A stretch of DNA of 64,000 nt from an uncultured Lachnospiraceae bacterium (GTDB lineage Bacteria; Bacillota; Clostridia; Lachnospirales; Lachnospiraceae): assembly GCA_910577045.1 (NCBI GenBank), contig CAJTLB010000012.1, forward strand, positions 54,392-118,391, given 5' to 3'. Under the pieces are notes generated by a model. The model did no database searches, was not told the origin of the DNA, and worked only from the letters and a program-made list of their open reading frames with translations. Of this stretch, positions 43,775 through 53,009 are shown in pieces. The translations under genes and the position numbers were made by a program. Each line of letters begins with the position of its first letter. Position 1 is the stretch's first letter.

Positions 43775-44827
43775 ATGCAGAAAAATAAATATATAGCATA
43801 TATCAGCTCTTATACTCATGGGAAGAGTAAGGGCATTATGATATGTGATGTGGATGAAAAAAAAGGAAACTTGATTCCTCGTTCTGAGGTAGAAATTAAT
43901 AATCCTTCTTATATGGTAAAGGCAAACAGTGGGAAATTCTTATATTCTATTTGTGACGAGGGGTTAATGGCTTACCGTATTCTGGAAAACGGGAATCTTG
44001 GCATGATAAATTTTGGCTCTATTAATGGGATGCGTTCTTGTTATTTAACAGTGGACAAGGAAGATAAATATATATTCTGTGCAGGTTATCATGATGGGAA
44101 AGCGACAATTGTTAGAATCCGTGAAGATGGCGGCATAGGGGAAGTGACAGATGAAGTGTTCCATAAGGGGCTTGGGAGTGTGGCAGAAAGAAATTTTCGT
44201 CCCCATGTCACTTGTGCTGTTTTAACGCCAGAACAGAAATTTATGGTGGATTGTGATACAGGGATTGACCAAGTGCGGGTATACCGTTTTGATAAAAAGC
44301 ATGGGAAGATTAAGCAGGTAGATGCTGTGCGTTGTGAAATGGAATCGGCGCCCCGTACTATGATTTTTAGTTCAGATGGGAAATTTGCTTATCTTAGCCA
44401 TGAGTTAAAGAATTATGTGGCAGTTTATGCGTACCATACAGGGGACAAGGCGCCGGAATTTGAATTAATCCAGAGGATTTCTACTTTGGATCAGCAATAT
44501 GCTAGAAATAGTGCTGCCGTGGCAATTAAGATGTCACCAGATGAAGGGCATTTGTTTGTATCTAATGCAGGGGATAATTCTGTTGCTATGTATAAGAGGG
44601 ATGTGGAAACAGGGCTTCTTACGCAGTTGTCAGTATTACCTATTAGTGGGGATTATCCAAAGGATATTGCTATATTCCCAGATAATAAACATTTGGTAGC
44701 TATTAATCATGAAACAAATGAAATGACCTTTTTTAGCTTGGATTATGAAAAAGGGATTATTGTTATGAATAATCCGCCAAGGAAAGTAGAAACAGGTAAT
44801 TGCTGTATTATTACAAAACTTCCTTAA
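43775..44827 (+). CDS. lactonase family seven-bladed beta-propeller protein (YbhE type)
   Basis: 350 residues. The repeated blades start with KYIAYISSYTHGKSKGIMIC and include RPHVTCAVLTPEQKFMVDCD, AAVAIKMSPDEGHLFVSNAG and PKDIAIFPDNKHLVAINHET, the pattern of the 6-phosphogluconolactonase / YbhE family. Biochemically proven members open 6-phosphogluconolactone, but in clostridia the true substrate is often uncertain. No signal peptide. AAGGAGGG lies before the ATG. Confidence 0.85.
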   Translation: MQKNKYIAYISSYTHGKSKGIMICDVDEKKGNLIPRSEVEINNPSYMVKANSGKFLYSICDEGLMAYRILENGNLGMINFGSINGMRSCYLTVDKEDKYIFCAGYHDGKATIVRIREDGGIGEVTDEVFHKGLGSVAERNFRPHVTCAVLTPEQKFMVDCDTGIDQVRVYRFDKKHGKIKQVDAVRCEMESAPRTMIFSSDGKFAYLSHELKNYVAVYAYHTGDKAPEFELIQRISTLDQQYARNSAAVAIKMSPDEGHLFVSNAGDNSVAMYKRDVETGLLTQLSVLPISGDYPKDIAIFPDNKHLVAINHETNEMTFFSLDYEKGIIVMNNPPRKVETGNCCIITKLP

Positions 44828-44872
44828 ATCAAAGAATTATAAACAAAAATAGGGAAAAAGAGGAATATAAGG

Positions 44873-46087
44873 ATGGAAAAGGCTGTAGTACGGCTTAAGA
44901 AGGGAAGCGGGCGTAGCTTAAAGGGAGGCGGTGCCTGGGTTTATGACAATGAGATAGATAGGGTAAGTGGAAGTTTTTGTAATGGTGATTTGGTTTTTGT
45001 AGAAGATTTTGATGGATATTTTCTTGGGACAGGTTTTATTAATGAACATTCTACAATCCGTGTCCGTATAATGAGCAGGGTAAAAGGGCAAGAAATTAAT
45101 GAGGCGTTTATAGAGCAAAGAGTAAGGGCAGCGATTCAATATAGGGTAGAAATAGGTAGGGCAGAGGGTGATATAGAAAGCTGCCGCTTGATTTTTGGGG
45201 AAGCAGATTTTTTGCCAGGGATTGTGGTGGATAAATTTGCAGATGTATTAGTAGTCCAGTCGCTGGCTTTAGGCATAGATCGGTTTAAGGAATTAATTGT
45301 AGAAAAATGTAAGAAAATCTTGGCTGAATATGAGATAACCATTAGGGGCGTCTATGAGCGAAGTGATGCCAAGGTACGGCTCCAAGAAGGGATGCCACAA
45401 AAAAAGGGATTTATTGGGAAAGAGTTTAATCCGAAAGTGGAGATTACTGAAAATGGAGTCCGTTATTTTGTAGATGTGGCAGAAGGGCAGAAAACGGGAT
45501 TTTTTTTGGATCAAAAGTATAACCGCCTTGCTGTACAGCGGCTGTGCAAGGGTAAAATGGTATTAGATTGTTTTACGCATACAGGATCGTTTGCATTAAA
45601 TGCGGGGATTGCTGGGGCGGCAGAGGTATTGGGCGTAGATGCTTCAGAGGTAGCAATCGGGCAGGCAAGGGAAAATGCGAAGTTAAACCATTTGGAAGAT
45701 AGAGTGCATTTCCAGTGTGCAGATGTGTTCGAGTTGCTGCCAGAGTTAGAAGCAGCACATAAGAAATATGATTTCGTTATTTTGGATCCGCCAGCGTTTA
45801 CAAAGTCTAGGAATTCTATAAAAAATGCAACAAAAGGATATCGGGAAATTAATATGAGGGGCATGAAGTTAGTAAAGGATGGGGGCTATCTTGCGACCTG
45901 TTCTTGTTCTCATTTTATGGCACCAGAATTATTTGCAGAAACAATAGCACAGGCAGCTAGAAGTGTCCATAAAAGGTTAAGGCAAGTGGAGTACCGGACA
46001 CAAGCACCCGATCATCCTATTTTGTGGGCGGCAGAAGAATCCTATTATTTAAAATTTTATATTTTTCAGGTTTGTGAAGAAAAGTGA
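44873..46087 (+). CDS. rlmI: class I rRNA (cytosine-C5)-methyltransferase, RlmI type
   Basis: 404 residues: an N-terminal PUA RNA-binding domain (about 1-75, LKKGSGRSLKGGGAWVYDNE), a linker region, and a Rossmann methyltransferase with VLDCFTHTGSFALNAGIAGA (S-adenosylmethionine motif I) and DFVILDPPAFTKSR (motif IV), then CSCSHFM with the likely catalytic cysteine. It modifies 23S rRNA in E. coli (position 1962); the same target is assumed here. It heads a run of housekeeping genes on the plus strand. Confidence 0.88.
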   Translation: MEKAVVRLKKGSGRSLKGGGAWVYDNEIDRVSGSFCNGDLVFVEDFDGYFLGTGFINEHSTIRVRIMSRVKGQEINEAFIEQRVRAAIQYRVEIGRAEGDIESCRLIFGEADFLPGIVVDKFADVLVVQSLALGIDRFKELIVEKCKKILAEYEITIRGVYERSDAKVRLQEGMPQKKGFIGKEFNPKVEITENGVRYFVDVAEGQKTGFFLDQKYNRLAVQRLCKGKMVLDCFTHTGSFALNAGIAGAAEVLGVDASEVAIGQARENAKLNHLEDRVHFQCADVFELLPELEAAHKKYDFVILDPPAFTKSRNSIKNATKGYREINMRGMKLVKDGGYLATCSCSHFMAPELFAETIAQAARSVHKRLRQVEYRTQAPDHPILWAAEESYYLKFYIFQVCEEK

Positions 46088-46123
46088 TTACTATAAAGGA
46101 TAAAAGAGAAAGGGGCAGAAGAA

Positions 46124-47314
46124 ATGAAATATGATTTTGAAACGTTAGTAAACAGGACAGGCACTGGGTCTGAAAAGTGGGATATGATGCGGGCAGAAAT
46201 GCCAGATATTCCTTCAGATATTGTACCTTTTTCAGTTGCTGATATGGAATTTAAGCCTGCCCCGGAGATTGTGGAAGGGTTAAAAGAGTATTTGGATACG
46301 GCATCTTTTGGTTATACGGGGGCAACCGGTTCATATTATCAGGCTATTATCCAGTTTATGGAAAGACGGCATGGGTTTTCCCCGAAAAAAGAATGGATTT
46401 TGGAGTCGGCTGGCATTGTGCCAGCATTAAAACAAATGGTTGCAGCCTTTACAAAGCCAGAGGATGCAGTGTTAATTATGCAGCCAGTGTATTACCCATT
46501 TACGGCAGCAGTAGAAGGAAATAAAAGAAAATTAGTGGTTTCAGAACTTTTAGTGGAAGAAAATACATATAGGATAGATTTTGAAGATTTAGAAAGAAAA
46601 GCAGCACGTAAAGAGGTAACGCTGCTTATTTTGTGCAGCCCACATAATCCGGTGGGGAGGGTATGGACAAAAGAAGAGTTAATAAGAATTTGTGATATTT
46701 GTTTAAGGAACCAAGTATTTATTATTAGTGATGAGATACATTTTGATATTATTATGCCAGGCTACACCCATATTTCTTTGGGGGCGTTAGAGGATAAGTA
46801 CAGAAATAATTGTGCAATTTGTACTGCGCCTACTAAAAGTTTTAATATTGCAGGTTTGCAGGTATCAAATTTAATAATTCCAAATAAGGAATACCGGGAT
46901 AAAATTTCTGCGGCAAGGGGATATTATGCTTTAAATATGATAAGTTATAAGGCTTGTGAAATTGCTTATAACCAATGTGAGGCATGGCTTGAGGAAATGG
47001 TTGCTGTAATTGATAAGAACCGAAGGCTGGTGGAAGAGTTTATAAAAGAAAGGCTTCCTTTTATTAAAGTATTTGAATTGCAAGGGACTTATTTATTATG
47101 GCTGGATTGTTCTGCTTTGGGCATGGAGGCAGAAGAGCTGGAGAAGTTTATGAAGGAAAAGGCTCTTTTGTTTTTGGATGAAGGATATATTTTTGGGACA
47201 AGCGGCAGAGGGTATGAACGTTTAAATTTGGCATGCCCAGGCTGGGTATTAACTCAAGGGCTAGAACGGCTGGAACAGGCAGTAAAAAAACTGCAGGCAG
47301 GAGGAATAAAATGA
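46124..47314 (+). CDS. patB: PatB/MalY-type PLP C-S lyase or aminotransferase
   Basis: 396 residues, fold-type I PLP enzyme. Marks: VNRTGTGSEKWD at the start, PFSVADMEFKPAPEI, CSPHNPVGRVW with the aminotransferase Asn, SDEIHFDII, and the PLP Lys in TAPTKSFNIAGLQ. The family (cystathionine beta-lyase PatB, MalY) cleaves cystathionine or cysteine conjugates. It overlaps fhs by 4 bases (ATGA), an odd pairing that links sulfur amino-acid and one-carbon metabolism. Confidence 0.9.
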   Translation: MKYDFETLVNRTGTGSEKWDMMRAEMPDIPSDIVPFSVADMEFKPAPEIVEGLKEYLDTASFGYTGATGSYYQAIIQFMERRHGFSPKKEWILESAGIVPALKQMVAAFTKPEDAVLIMQPVYYPFTAAVEGNKRKLVVSELLVEENTYRIDFEDLERKAARKEVTLLILCSPHNPVGRVWTKEELIRICDICLRNQVFIISDEIHFDIIMPGYTHISLGALEDKYRNNCAICTAPTKSFNIAGLQVSNLIIPNKEYRDKISAARGYYALNMISYKACEIAYNQCEAWLEEMVAVIDKNRRLVEEFIKERLPFIKVFELQGTYLLWLDCSALGMEAEELEKFMKEKALLFLDEGYIFGTSGRGYERLNLACPGWVLTQGLERLEQAVKKLQAGGIK

Positions 47315-48990
47315 AAACAGATATTCAAATTGCACAAGAAGCAACGCTTATGCCAATAAAAGAAGTGGTGAAAAGCCTTGGTATTGTAGAAGAAGAACTG
47401 GAATTTTATGGGAAATATAAGGCGAAATGTTCAGATGAATTGTTGGAACGGGTAAAAGATCAAAAGGATGGGAAATTAATTTTAGTGACAGCAATTAACC
47501 CTACCCCAGCAGGGGAAGGAAAAACTACAGTTACAGTAGGGCTAGGGCAAGCGTTGTGCCGTTTAGGGAAAAAAGCAGTAATTGCCTTAAGGGAGCCTTC
47601 TTTGGGCCCATGTTTTGGCATAAAAGGAGGGGCTGCAGGAGGCGGATATTCCCAGGTTGTGCCTATGGAAGAACTAAACCTGCATTTTACAGGAGATTTT
47701 CATGCTATTACATCTGCAAATAATTTGCTTGCTGCTATGTTAGATAACCATATCCACCAAGGAAATGCCCTTTCGATTGATCCAAACCAAGTAGTTTGGA
47801 AACGTTGTTTAGATATGAATGATCGGGCACTTAGGAATATTGTAATTGGATTGGGTAAAAAATCAGATGGCATCGTAAGGGAGGATCATTTTATTATTAC
47901 CGTGGCATCAGAAATTATGGCGATTCTTTGCCTGGCAAATGATATGGAAGATTTAAAAGAACGTCTGGGAAAAATTATTGTGGCGTATACGTATGAAGGA
48001 AAAGCAGTAACGGCTGAGGATTTAAAGGCGACAGGGGCAATGGCAGCTCTTTTAAAAGACGCCATAAAGCCCAATTTAATCCAAACTTTAGAACATACCC
48101 CTGCATTGGTACATGGTGGGCCATTTGCCAATATTGCGCATGGGTGCAATAGTGTCCGCGCAACAAAAACAGCATTGAAACTGGCAGATTATGTAGTAAC
48201 AGAAGCAGGGTTTGGGGCAGATTTGGGGGCAGAAAAGTTTTTTGACATTAAGTGCCGTATGTCAGGGTTAAAACCAGATGTGGTGGTGTTAGTGGCAACA
48301 GTACGTGCTTTAAAATATAATGGCGGGATAGAAAAGAAAGAATTGGCAAAAGAAAATGTAGCAGCACTACAAAAAGGGATTGTAAATTTAGAAAAGCATA
48401 TAGAAAATTTAAAGAAGTATGGCGTGCAGATTGTAGTTACTTTAAACCAGTTTGTATCAGATACTGAGGCAGAGTTGGCATTTGTCCGTAAGTTTTGTGA
48501 AGAAAGAGGATGTGAGTTTGCCTTGGCAAAGGTATGGGAAAAAGGCGGGGAAGGCGGCGAAGAACTTGCAAAAAAAGTATTAGCAGCAACTGCTGCTACA
48601 CTAGAAACGGAAAACCATTTTAAGTTGTTATACCAAGATACTCTTGGCTTAAAACAAAAAATAGAAACGGTGGCAAAGGAAATCTATGGGGCGGATGGAG
48701 TAGAGTTTGACCCTATGGCAAAAAAAGCATTGGAGAAAATGGAGGAAATGGGCTTTGGCAATTTTCCAGTCTGTATAGCAAAAACACAATATTCTTTATC
48801 GGATACTCCTTCTAAACTGGGAAGGCCAGAAAATTTTACAGTTTATGTAAGAGAGGCATATGTGTCAGCAGGGGCAGGGTTTGTAGTGGCAATTACAGGG
48901 AATATTATGACTATGCCAGGGCTTCCGAAAGAACCTGCTGCAAATCGGATTGATGTGGATGAAAATGGTAAAATAATGGGGTTATTTTAG
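47311..48990 (+). CDS. fhs: formate-tetrahydrofolate ligase
   Basis: 559 residues, the usual length. It joins formate to tetrahydrofolate with ATP, giving 10-formyl-THF for purines and one-carbon metabolism, and is also a step of acetogenesis. The P-loop-like NPTPAGEGKTTVTVGLGQAL is near residue 65; other family blocks are REPSLGPCFGIKGGAAGGGY, FTGDFHAITSANNLLAAMLD and GFGADLGAEKFFDIKCR. The start at 47311 has AGGAGG seven bases upstream; the longer open frame lies inside patB. No other Wood-Ljungdahl genes are in the window. Confidence 0.96.
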   Translation: MKTDIQIAQEATLMPIKEVVKSLGIVEEELEFYGKYKAKCSDELLERVKDQKDGKLILVTAINPTPAGEGKTTVTVGLGQALCRLGKKAVIALREPSLGPCFGIKGGAAGGGYSQVVPMEELNLHFTGDFHAITSANNLLAAMLDNHIHQGNALSIDPNQVVWKRCLDMNDRALRNIVIGLGKKSDGIVREDHFIITVASEIMAILCLANDMEDLKERLGKIIVAYTYEGKAVTAEDLKATGAMAALLKDAIKPNLIQTLEHTPALVHGGPFANIAHGCNSVRATKTALKLADYVVTEAGFGADLGAEKFFDIKCRMSGLKPDVVVLVATVRALKYNGGIEKKELAKENVAALQKGIVNLEKHIENLKKYGVQIVVTLNQFVSDTEAELAFVRKFCEERGCEFALAKVWEKGGEGGEELAKKVLAATAATLETENHFKLLYQDTLGLKQKIETVAKEIYGADGVEFDPMAKKALEKMEEMGFGNFPVCIAKTQYSLSDTPSKLGRPENFTVYVREAYVSAGAGFVVAITGNIMTMPGLPKEPAANRIDVDENGKIMGLF

Positions 48991-49011
48991 CGTAGCGAGA
49001 AAGGATATTGT

Positions 49012-50796
49012 ATGAAGAAAATATTGGGTATTATTACAGATAAAGTGGCGCAGGCATTTATATCCTGTGGCTATGAGGGAAAGTATGGGCAAACAGGTAT
49101 TTCGAACCGGCCAGATTTATGTGAATACCAGTGTAATGGGGCTATGGCAGCAGCAAAGGCTTATAAAAAAGCCCCAATTAAAATAGCAGAAGAAGTGGTA
49201 GGAAAACTTGCCACAGATTCTATATTTGAAGAAATTACAAGTGTTATGCCAGGGTTTATTAATATAAAGATAAGTACAGAATTTTTGGCAGAGAGAATAA
49301 ACCAGATGGCAGAAGAAGATAAACTGGGCTGTGAGATGGAAAAAGAGCCAGATACAATTATTATAGATTATGGTGGGGCAAATGTAGCAAAGCCTTTACA
49401 TGTAGGGCATCTTCGTTCTGCTGTAATAGGGGAAAGCATAAAGCGGATTATGAAATTTTTTGGGAACCATGTAATTGGAGATGTCCATTTAGGGGATCTA
49501 GGGTTACAAATGGGGCTGGTAATAGAAGAATTAAGGGATAGGAAACCAGATTTGCCATATTTTGATGAGGGATTTACAGGGGAGTACCCAAAGGAAGCAC
49601 CATTTACTATTTCAGAATTAGACGAAATATACCCTGCTGCTAGTGCACGTGCAAAAGAGGATGAAGAATTTAATGAGCGTGCCCATAATACCACATTTCA
49701 GATGCAAAAAGGAAATAGGGCATACCATGCAATTTGGGAACACATTATGAATGTGTCAAAAATTGATTTAAAAAGAAATTATGATAACTTAAATGTAGAA
49801 TTTGACCTTTGGAAAGGGGAAAGCGATGTGCAGCCCTATATTCCAGATATGGTACAAGGGCTTTTAGACAGGGGGATTGCGTATAAAAGCCAAGGCGCAG
49901 TAGTAGTTGATGTGGCAATGGAGCAGGATAATAAAGAATTGCCGCCATGTTTAATTCAAAAATCAGATGGTGCGGCACTTTATGCGACCTCTGATTTGGC
50001 TACTATTGTAGAACGTGAAAAATTATACCAGCCAGACCGTTATATTTATTTGGCAGATAAAAGGCAAGACCTGCATTTTACCCAAGTGTTCCGTGTAGCA
50101 AAAAAAGCAGGTTTTGTAAAAGAAAATTGTGATTTAAAATTTTTAGGGTTTGGGACAATGAATGGCAAGGATGGGAAGCCCTTTAAAACAAGGGCTGGCG
50201 GCGTAATGCGTTTAGAATATTTACTAAAGGAGATTAATGAAGCTGCTTACCAGAAAATTGTAGAGAACCAAAAGGCAAATGGGGAGGAATTATCCGAAGA
50301 GGAAGCAAGGGGACGGGCTGCTATAGTAGGGCTTGCTGCTTTAAAATATGGGGATTTATCAAACCAATCAGCGAAAGACTATATTTTTGATATAGAACGT
50401 TTTGTTTCTTTTGAAGGGAATACAGGGCCATATATTTTATATGTGATTGTGCGGATTAAGTCGATACTTGCGAAATATGCGGAAACTGGGAAAAATGAGG
50501 CAGAAGCAACAAAAATCTGCCCAGCGGTAAAGGATAGCGAAAAGGCGTTAATGCTCACTCTGATCCATTTACAGGAAGTATTAGAAATGGCTTATAAGGA
50601 GATAGCACCTTATAAAATCTGCCAATATATTTATGAGCTTGCCAATGTATTCAATAGCTTTTACCATGATACAAAGATTATTTCGGAAGAAAATGAAATG
50701 CAGCAGAAAAGTTGGATTGCTCTTTTAAAGCTGACAAAGAAAACATTGGAGGCTTGTATTGAGTTACTTGGATTCCAGGCGCCAGATAGAATGTAA
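49012..50796 (+). CDS. argS: arginyl-tRNA synthetase
   Basis: 594 residues, class I synthetase: an N-terminal arginine-tRNA-binding domain (about 1-110), the HIGH-type HVGHLRSAVIGES near residue 126, the ArgS-specific GKPFKTRAGGVMRL in place of KMSKS, and the all-helical DALR anticodon domain at the C terminus (AYKEIAPYKICQYIYELANV). It follows fhs by 21 bases with an AAGGA leader, and ends in its own terminator. Confidence 0.97.
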   Translation: MKKILGIITDKVAQAFISCGYEGKYGQTGISNRPDLCEYQCNGAMAAAKAYKKAPIKIAEEVVGKLATDSIFEEITSVMPGFINIKISTEFLAERINQMAEEDKLGCEMEKEPDTIIIDYGGANVAKPLHVGHLRSAVIGESIKRIMKFFGNHVIGDVHLGDLGLQMGLVIEELRDRKPDLPYFDEGFTGEYPKEAPFTISELDEIYPAASARAKEDEEFNERAHNTTFQMQKGNRAYHAIWEHIMNVSKIDLKRNYDNLNVEFDLWKGESDVQPYIPDMVQGLLDRGIAYKSQGAVVVDVAMEQDNKELPPCLIQKSDGAALYATSDLATIVEREKLYQPDRYIYLADKRQDLHFTQVFRVAKKAGFVKENCDLKFLGFGTMNGKDGKPFKTRAGGVMRLEYLLKEINEAAYQKIVENQKANGEELSEEEARGRAAIVGLAALKYGDLSNQSAKDYIFDIERFVSFEGNTGPYILYVIVRIKSILAKYAETGKNEAEATKICPAVKDSEKALMLTLIHLQEVLEMAYKEIAPYKICQYIYELANVFNSFYHDTKIISEENEMQQKSWIALLKLTKKTLEACIELLGFQAPDRM

Positions 50797-50810
50797 GAAA
50801 AAAGATAAGG

Positions 50811-50839
50811 AGCCACTCTAAGGGGGTGGCTTTTATTTT
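50811..50839 (+). terminator. terminator after argS
   Basis: AGCCAC (50811-50816) pairs with GTGGCT (50826-50831), followed by TTTATTTTG. Confidence 0.75.
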
Positions 50840-50871
50840 GTACAAAATAAGATTCTTGTGGAGGAATAATT

Positions 50872-51606
50872 GTGAAGATAGTAGTCTGTGATGATAGCCT
50901 TGAGTATTTATTAAAAATTGAAAAACTATTGTTAAAGTACCAGGAGCTTAACCCGGGACGAAATTTTGAAATTGAAAAGTACTCAGATGCTTTAAAATTG
51001 TGTAATAAAATACAGAAAAAAGAGATTGCAGATGTATATATTTTGGATATTATTATGTCTGATACAACTGGGATTGACATTGGCAACTTGCTTAAGAAAA
51101 CAAAAGAAGGATGTGTAATTATTTATATTACCTCGTCAGATGACTTTGCACTGGAAGCTTATGGAGTACATGCAATCCGGTATTTATTAAAACCAGTAAA
51201 GGAGGAGCATTTTTTTGAGGCATTAGATTATGCCATGTCTTATACGGAAACAAAAAAGGATGCTTTATATTTAGTAAAAACGAAAGATGGGCTGGTTTCT
51301 GTGCCTTATGGGAAAATAGAATATATTGAAAATGTTTCCCGTATTTTAGAAATTTGCTTAACAGATGGGGAAAAGCTTAAAAGTATATTTATAAGAAAGT
51401 CATTTGATGAGGAAATTATAGACCTAGAAAAAGAAAAAAGTTTTATTAAGGTCCATAAATCGTTTTTGGTAAATATGAAATATATTAAAAAACTATCTAA
51501 GGATTCTATTATTATGGAGAGTGGTGCAAACCTTCCTGTAAGTAAGAAAAATGCGGCATTTGTAAGAAAAGAATATTTGTTATTTGTTTCAGGGCAATAT
51601 AGGTAG
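50872..51606 (+). CDS. LytTR-family response regulator (second)
   Basis: 244 residues. Receiver domain with VVCDDS, phospho-acceptor Asp59 in VYILDIIMSD, a Thr/Ser in IYITSSDDF and Lys in YLLKPVKEE; then a LytTR DNA-binding domain from about 140 (GKIEYIENVSRILEICLTDG; SFIKVHKSFLVNM). The start is GTG with GGAGGAATAATT before it. It forms an operon with the GHKL kinase. A direct repeat before the diguanylate cyclase gene (52917-52948) is a candidate target. Confidence 0.92.
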   Translation: MKIVVCDDSLEYLLKIEKLLLKYQELNPGRNFEIEKYSDALKLCNKIQKKEIADVYILDIIMSDTTGIDIGNLLKKTKEGCVIIYITSSDDFALEAYGVHAIRYLLKPVKEEHFFEALDYAMSYTETKKDALYLVKTKDGLVSVPYGKIEYIENVSRILEICLTDGEKLKSIFIRKSFDEEIIDLEKEKSFIKVHKSFLVNMKYIKKLSKDSIIMESGANLPVSKKNAAFVRKEYLLFVSGQYR

Positions 51607-51615
51607 GAAGGGAAA

Positions 51616-52905
51616 ATGGAATATTTTGTAAATATATCTTATATGATAAGCCATATATTTTTAATGTTGTTTATTTATTTGTTTATAAAACATCGTTATA
51701 CAAAAAGAATGACAATAGGGATTTGTGTAAGTTCAGGCAGTGCCATTACCTTGTTGGATTGTTTAAAGCTTACTATTTTTCCCGAAAGTGATATTTGTTA
51801 TGTTGTCGTAACTGTTACGCAAATTATAATAACACAGTGTACTGCTTTTTTTATATCGGAGAAACGGGGAAGTAAAGATATTTTTATGGGGCTCAGTGCT
51901 TCTAATTATGTAATAGCAGGAAGCGTTTCAGCAATTATACTGCATATTTGTACAAAAAATGAATATTTGGCATTGGCTGGTAGTTTTGTAGTACATTTAG
52001 GCATTTTATTTTTATTATGCGTTCGGATTAGGAATATTTGGCTGAAAAGTTATGAGAAAGAATATATGAATAATTGGTGGGAGTTATGCCTTATTCCAGT
52101 ATTTTTTTATTGCAGTTTTTCTTTTATTGCATTTTTTCCCCATACTCTTTATGAAAACCCAGATAATATTTTGGGAATTATAGCTTTTTTAGTTACAATG
52201 TTTGTATCTTATGTTGTAATACTCCGTTATGTGGAAAGTGAATCAGAAAGATCAAATATTTATTGGAAAAATGTAATGTTTGAAACATATATTAGGGGAT
52301 TGGAAGATCAATATTATTTAGTGGAGCAATCTGAACAGAATTTAAAGATATTACGCCATGATATGAGGCATTATTCAGGGATGATAGATACACTTTTGTC
52401 GCAAGGGGAATATAAGGAAATTAAAAGGATTATAACATATATCCATGATGAGGTAGATGATAATAAAATAACAAAGTATTGTAATAACCTAATTGTAAAC
52501 GCGATTCTTACTAAGATAATGGAGAAAGCAACTACAATGGATATAGAGGTTCAATTAGAGGCTAAGGTGCCAAAAGAAATAGCCTTAAATGATTATGAGT
52601 TAGCCTCTGTAGTAGCAAATCTATTAGAAAATGCAATTTTTTGTGTCAAGGAATTTGAAAAGGAAGAAAGGAGAATAGAAGGAAAATTATATTGTGAAGA
52701 GGACTATTTGTTAATTGAAATGAAAAATAAGTATAAAGAACAAATAGAATTAGATCCAATAAATGGCCTTCCAAAAAGTAAAAAAGGCAAGAACCATGGA
52801 TTGGGGATGAAAAGTGTATCAGCATTTTCAGATAAAATAGGAGGAAATGTGGTTTGTAGCCTTGAAAATGGTATTTTTCATATTTTAGTATATGCGAAAT
52901 TTTAG
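51616..52905 (+). CDS. GHKL sensor histidine kinase, AgrC/VirS-like
   Basis: 429 residues. The N-terminal about 205 residues hold six or seven membrane helices as in peptide-sensing AgrC-type kinases. His248 in LKILRHDMRHYSG is the phospho-site; the ATPase domain has the N box NLLENAIFCV and the G box KNHGLGMKSVSAFSDKIGG. In contrast to the first kinase in the window, the full sensor is present. There is no adjacent AgrB- or AgrD-like gene, so the ligand is unknown. Confidence 0.92.
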   Translation: MEYFVNISYMISHIFLMLFIYLFIKHRYTKRMTIGICVSSGSAITLLDCLKLTIFPESDICYVVVTVTQIIITQCTAFFISEKRGSKDIFMGLSASNYVIAGSVSAIILHICTKNEYLALAGSFVVHLGILFLLCVRIRNIWLKSYEKEYMNNWWELCLIPVFFYCSFSFIAFFPHTLYENPDNILGIIAFLVTMFVSYVVILRYVESESERSNIYWKNVMFETYIRGLEDQYYLVEQSEQNLKILRHDMRHYSGMIDTLLSQGEYKEIKRIITYIHDEVDDNKITKYCNNLIVNAILTKIMEKATTMDIEVQLEAKVPKEIALNDYELASVVANLLENAIFCVKEFEKEERRIEGKLYCEEDYLLIEMKNKYKEQIELDPINGLPKSKKGKNHGLGMKSVSAFSDKIGGNVVCSLENGIFHILVYAKF

Positions 52906-52916
52906 GCGAGTTTTGT

Positions 52917-52957
52917 AATAAAACAGAGATATTTTATAGAATAAAACACGTTATAAT
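52917..52957 (+). promoter_or_regulatory. direct repeat and -10 before the diguanylate cyclase
   Basis: AATAAAACA occurs at 52917-52925 and 52940-52948, 23 bp apart start to start, followed by a perfect TATAAT at 52952-52957 and no recognisable -35. A direct repeat covering the -35 position is what a LytTR-activated promoter looks like; the LytTR gene pair is immediately upstream. Confidence 0.45.
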
Positions 52958-53009
52958 TAAGGAATAGCGAGAATCTAAAGGGGCCTATACTATAAAGGAG
53001 GACATTCTC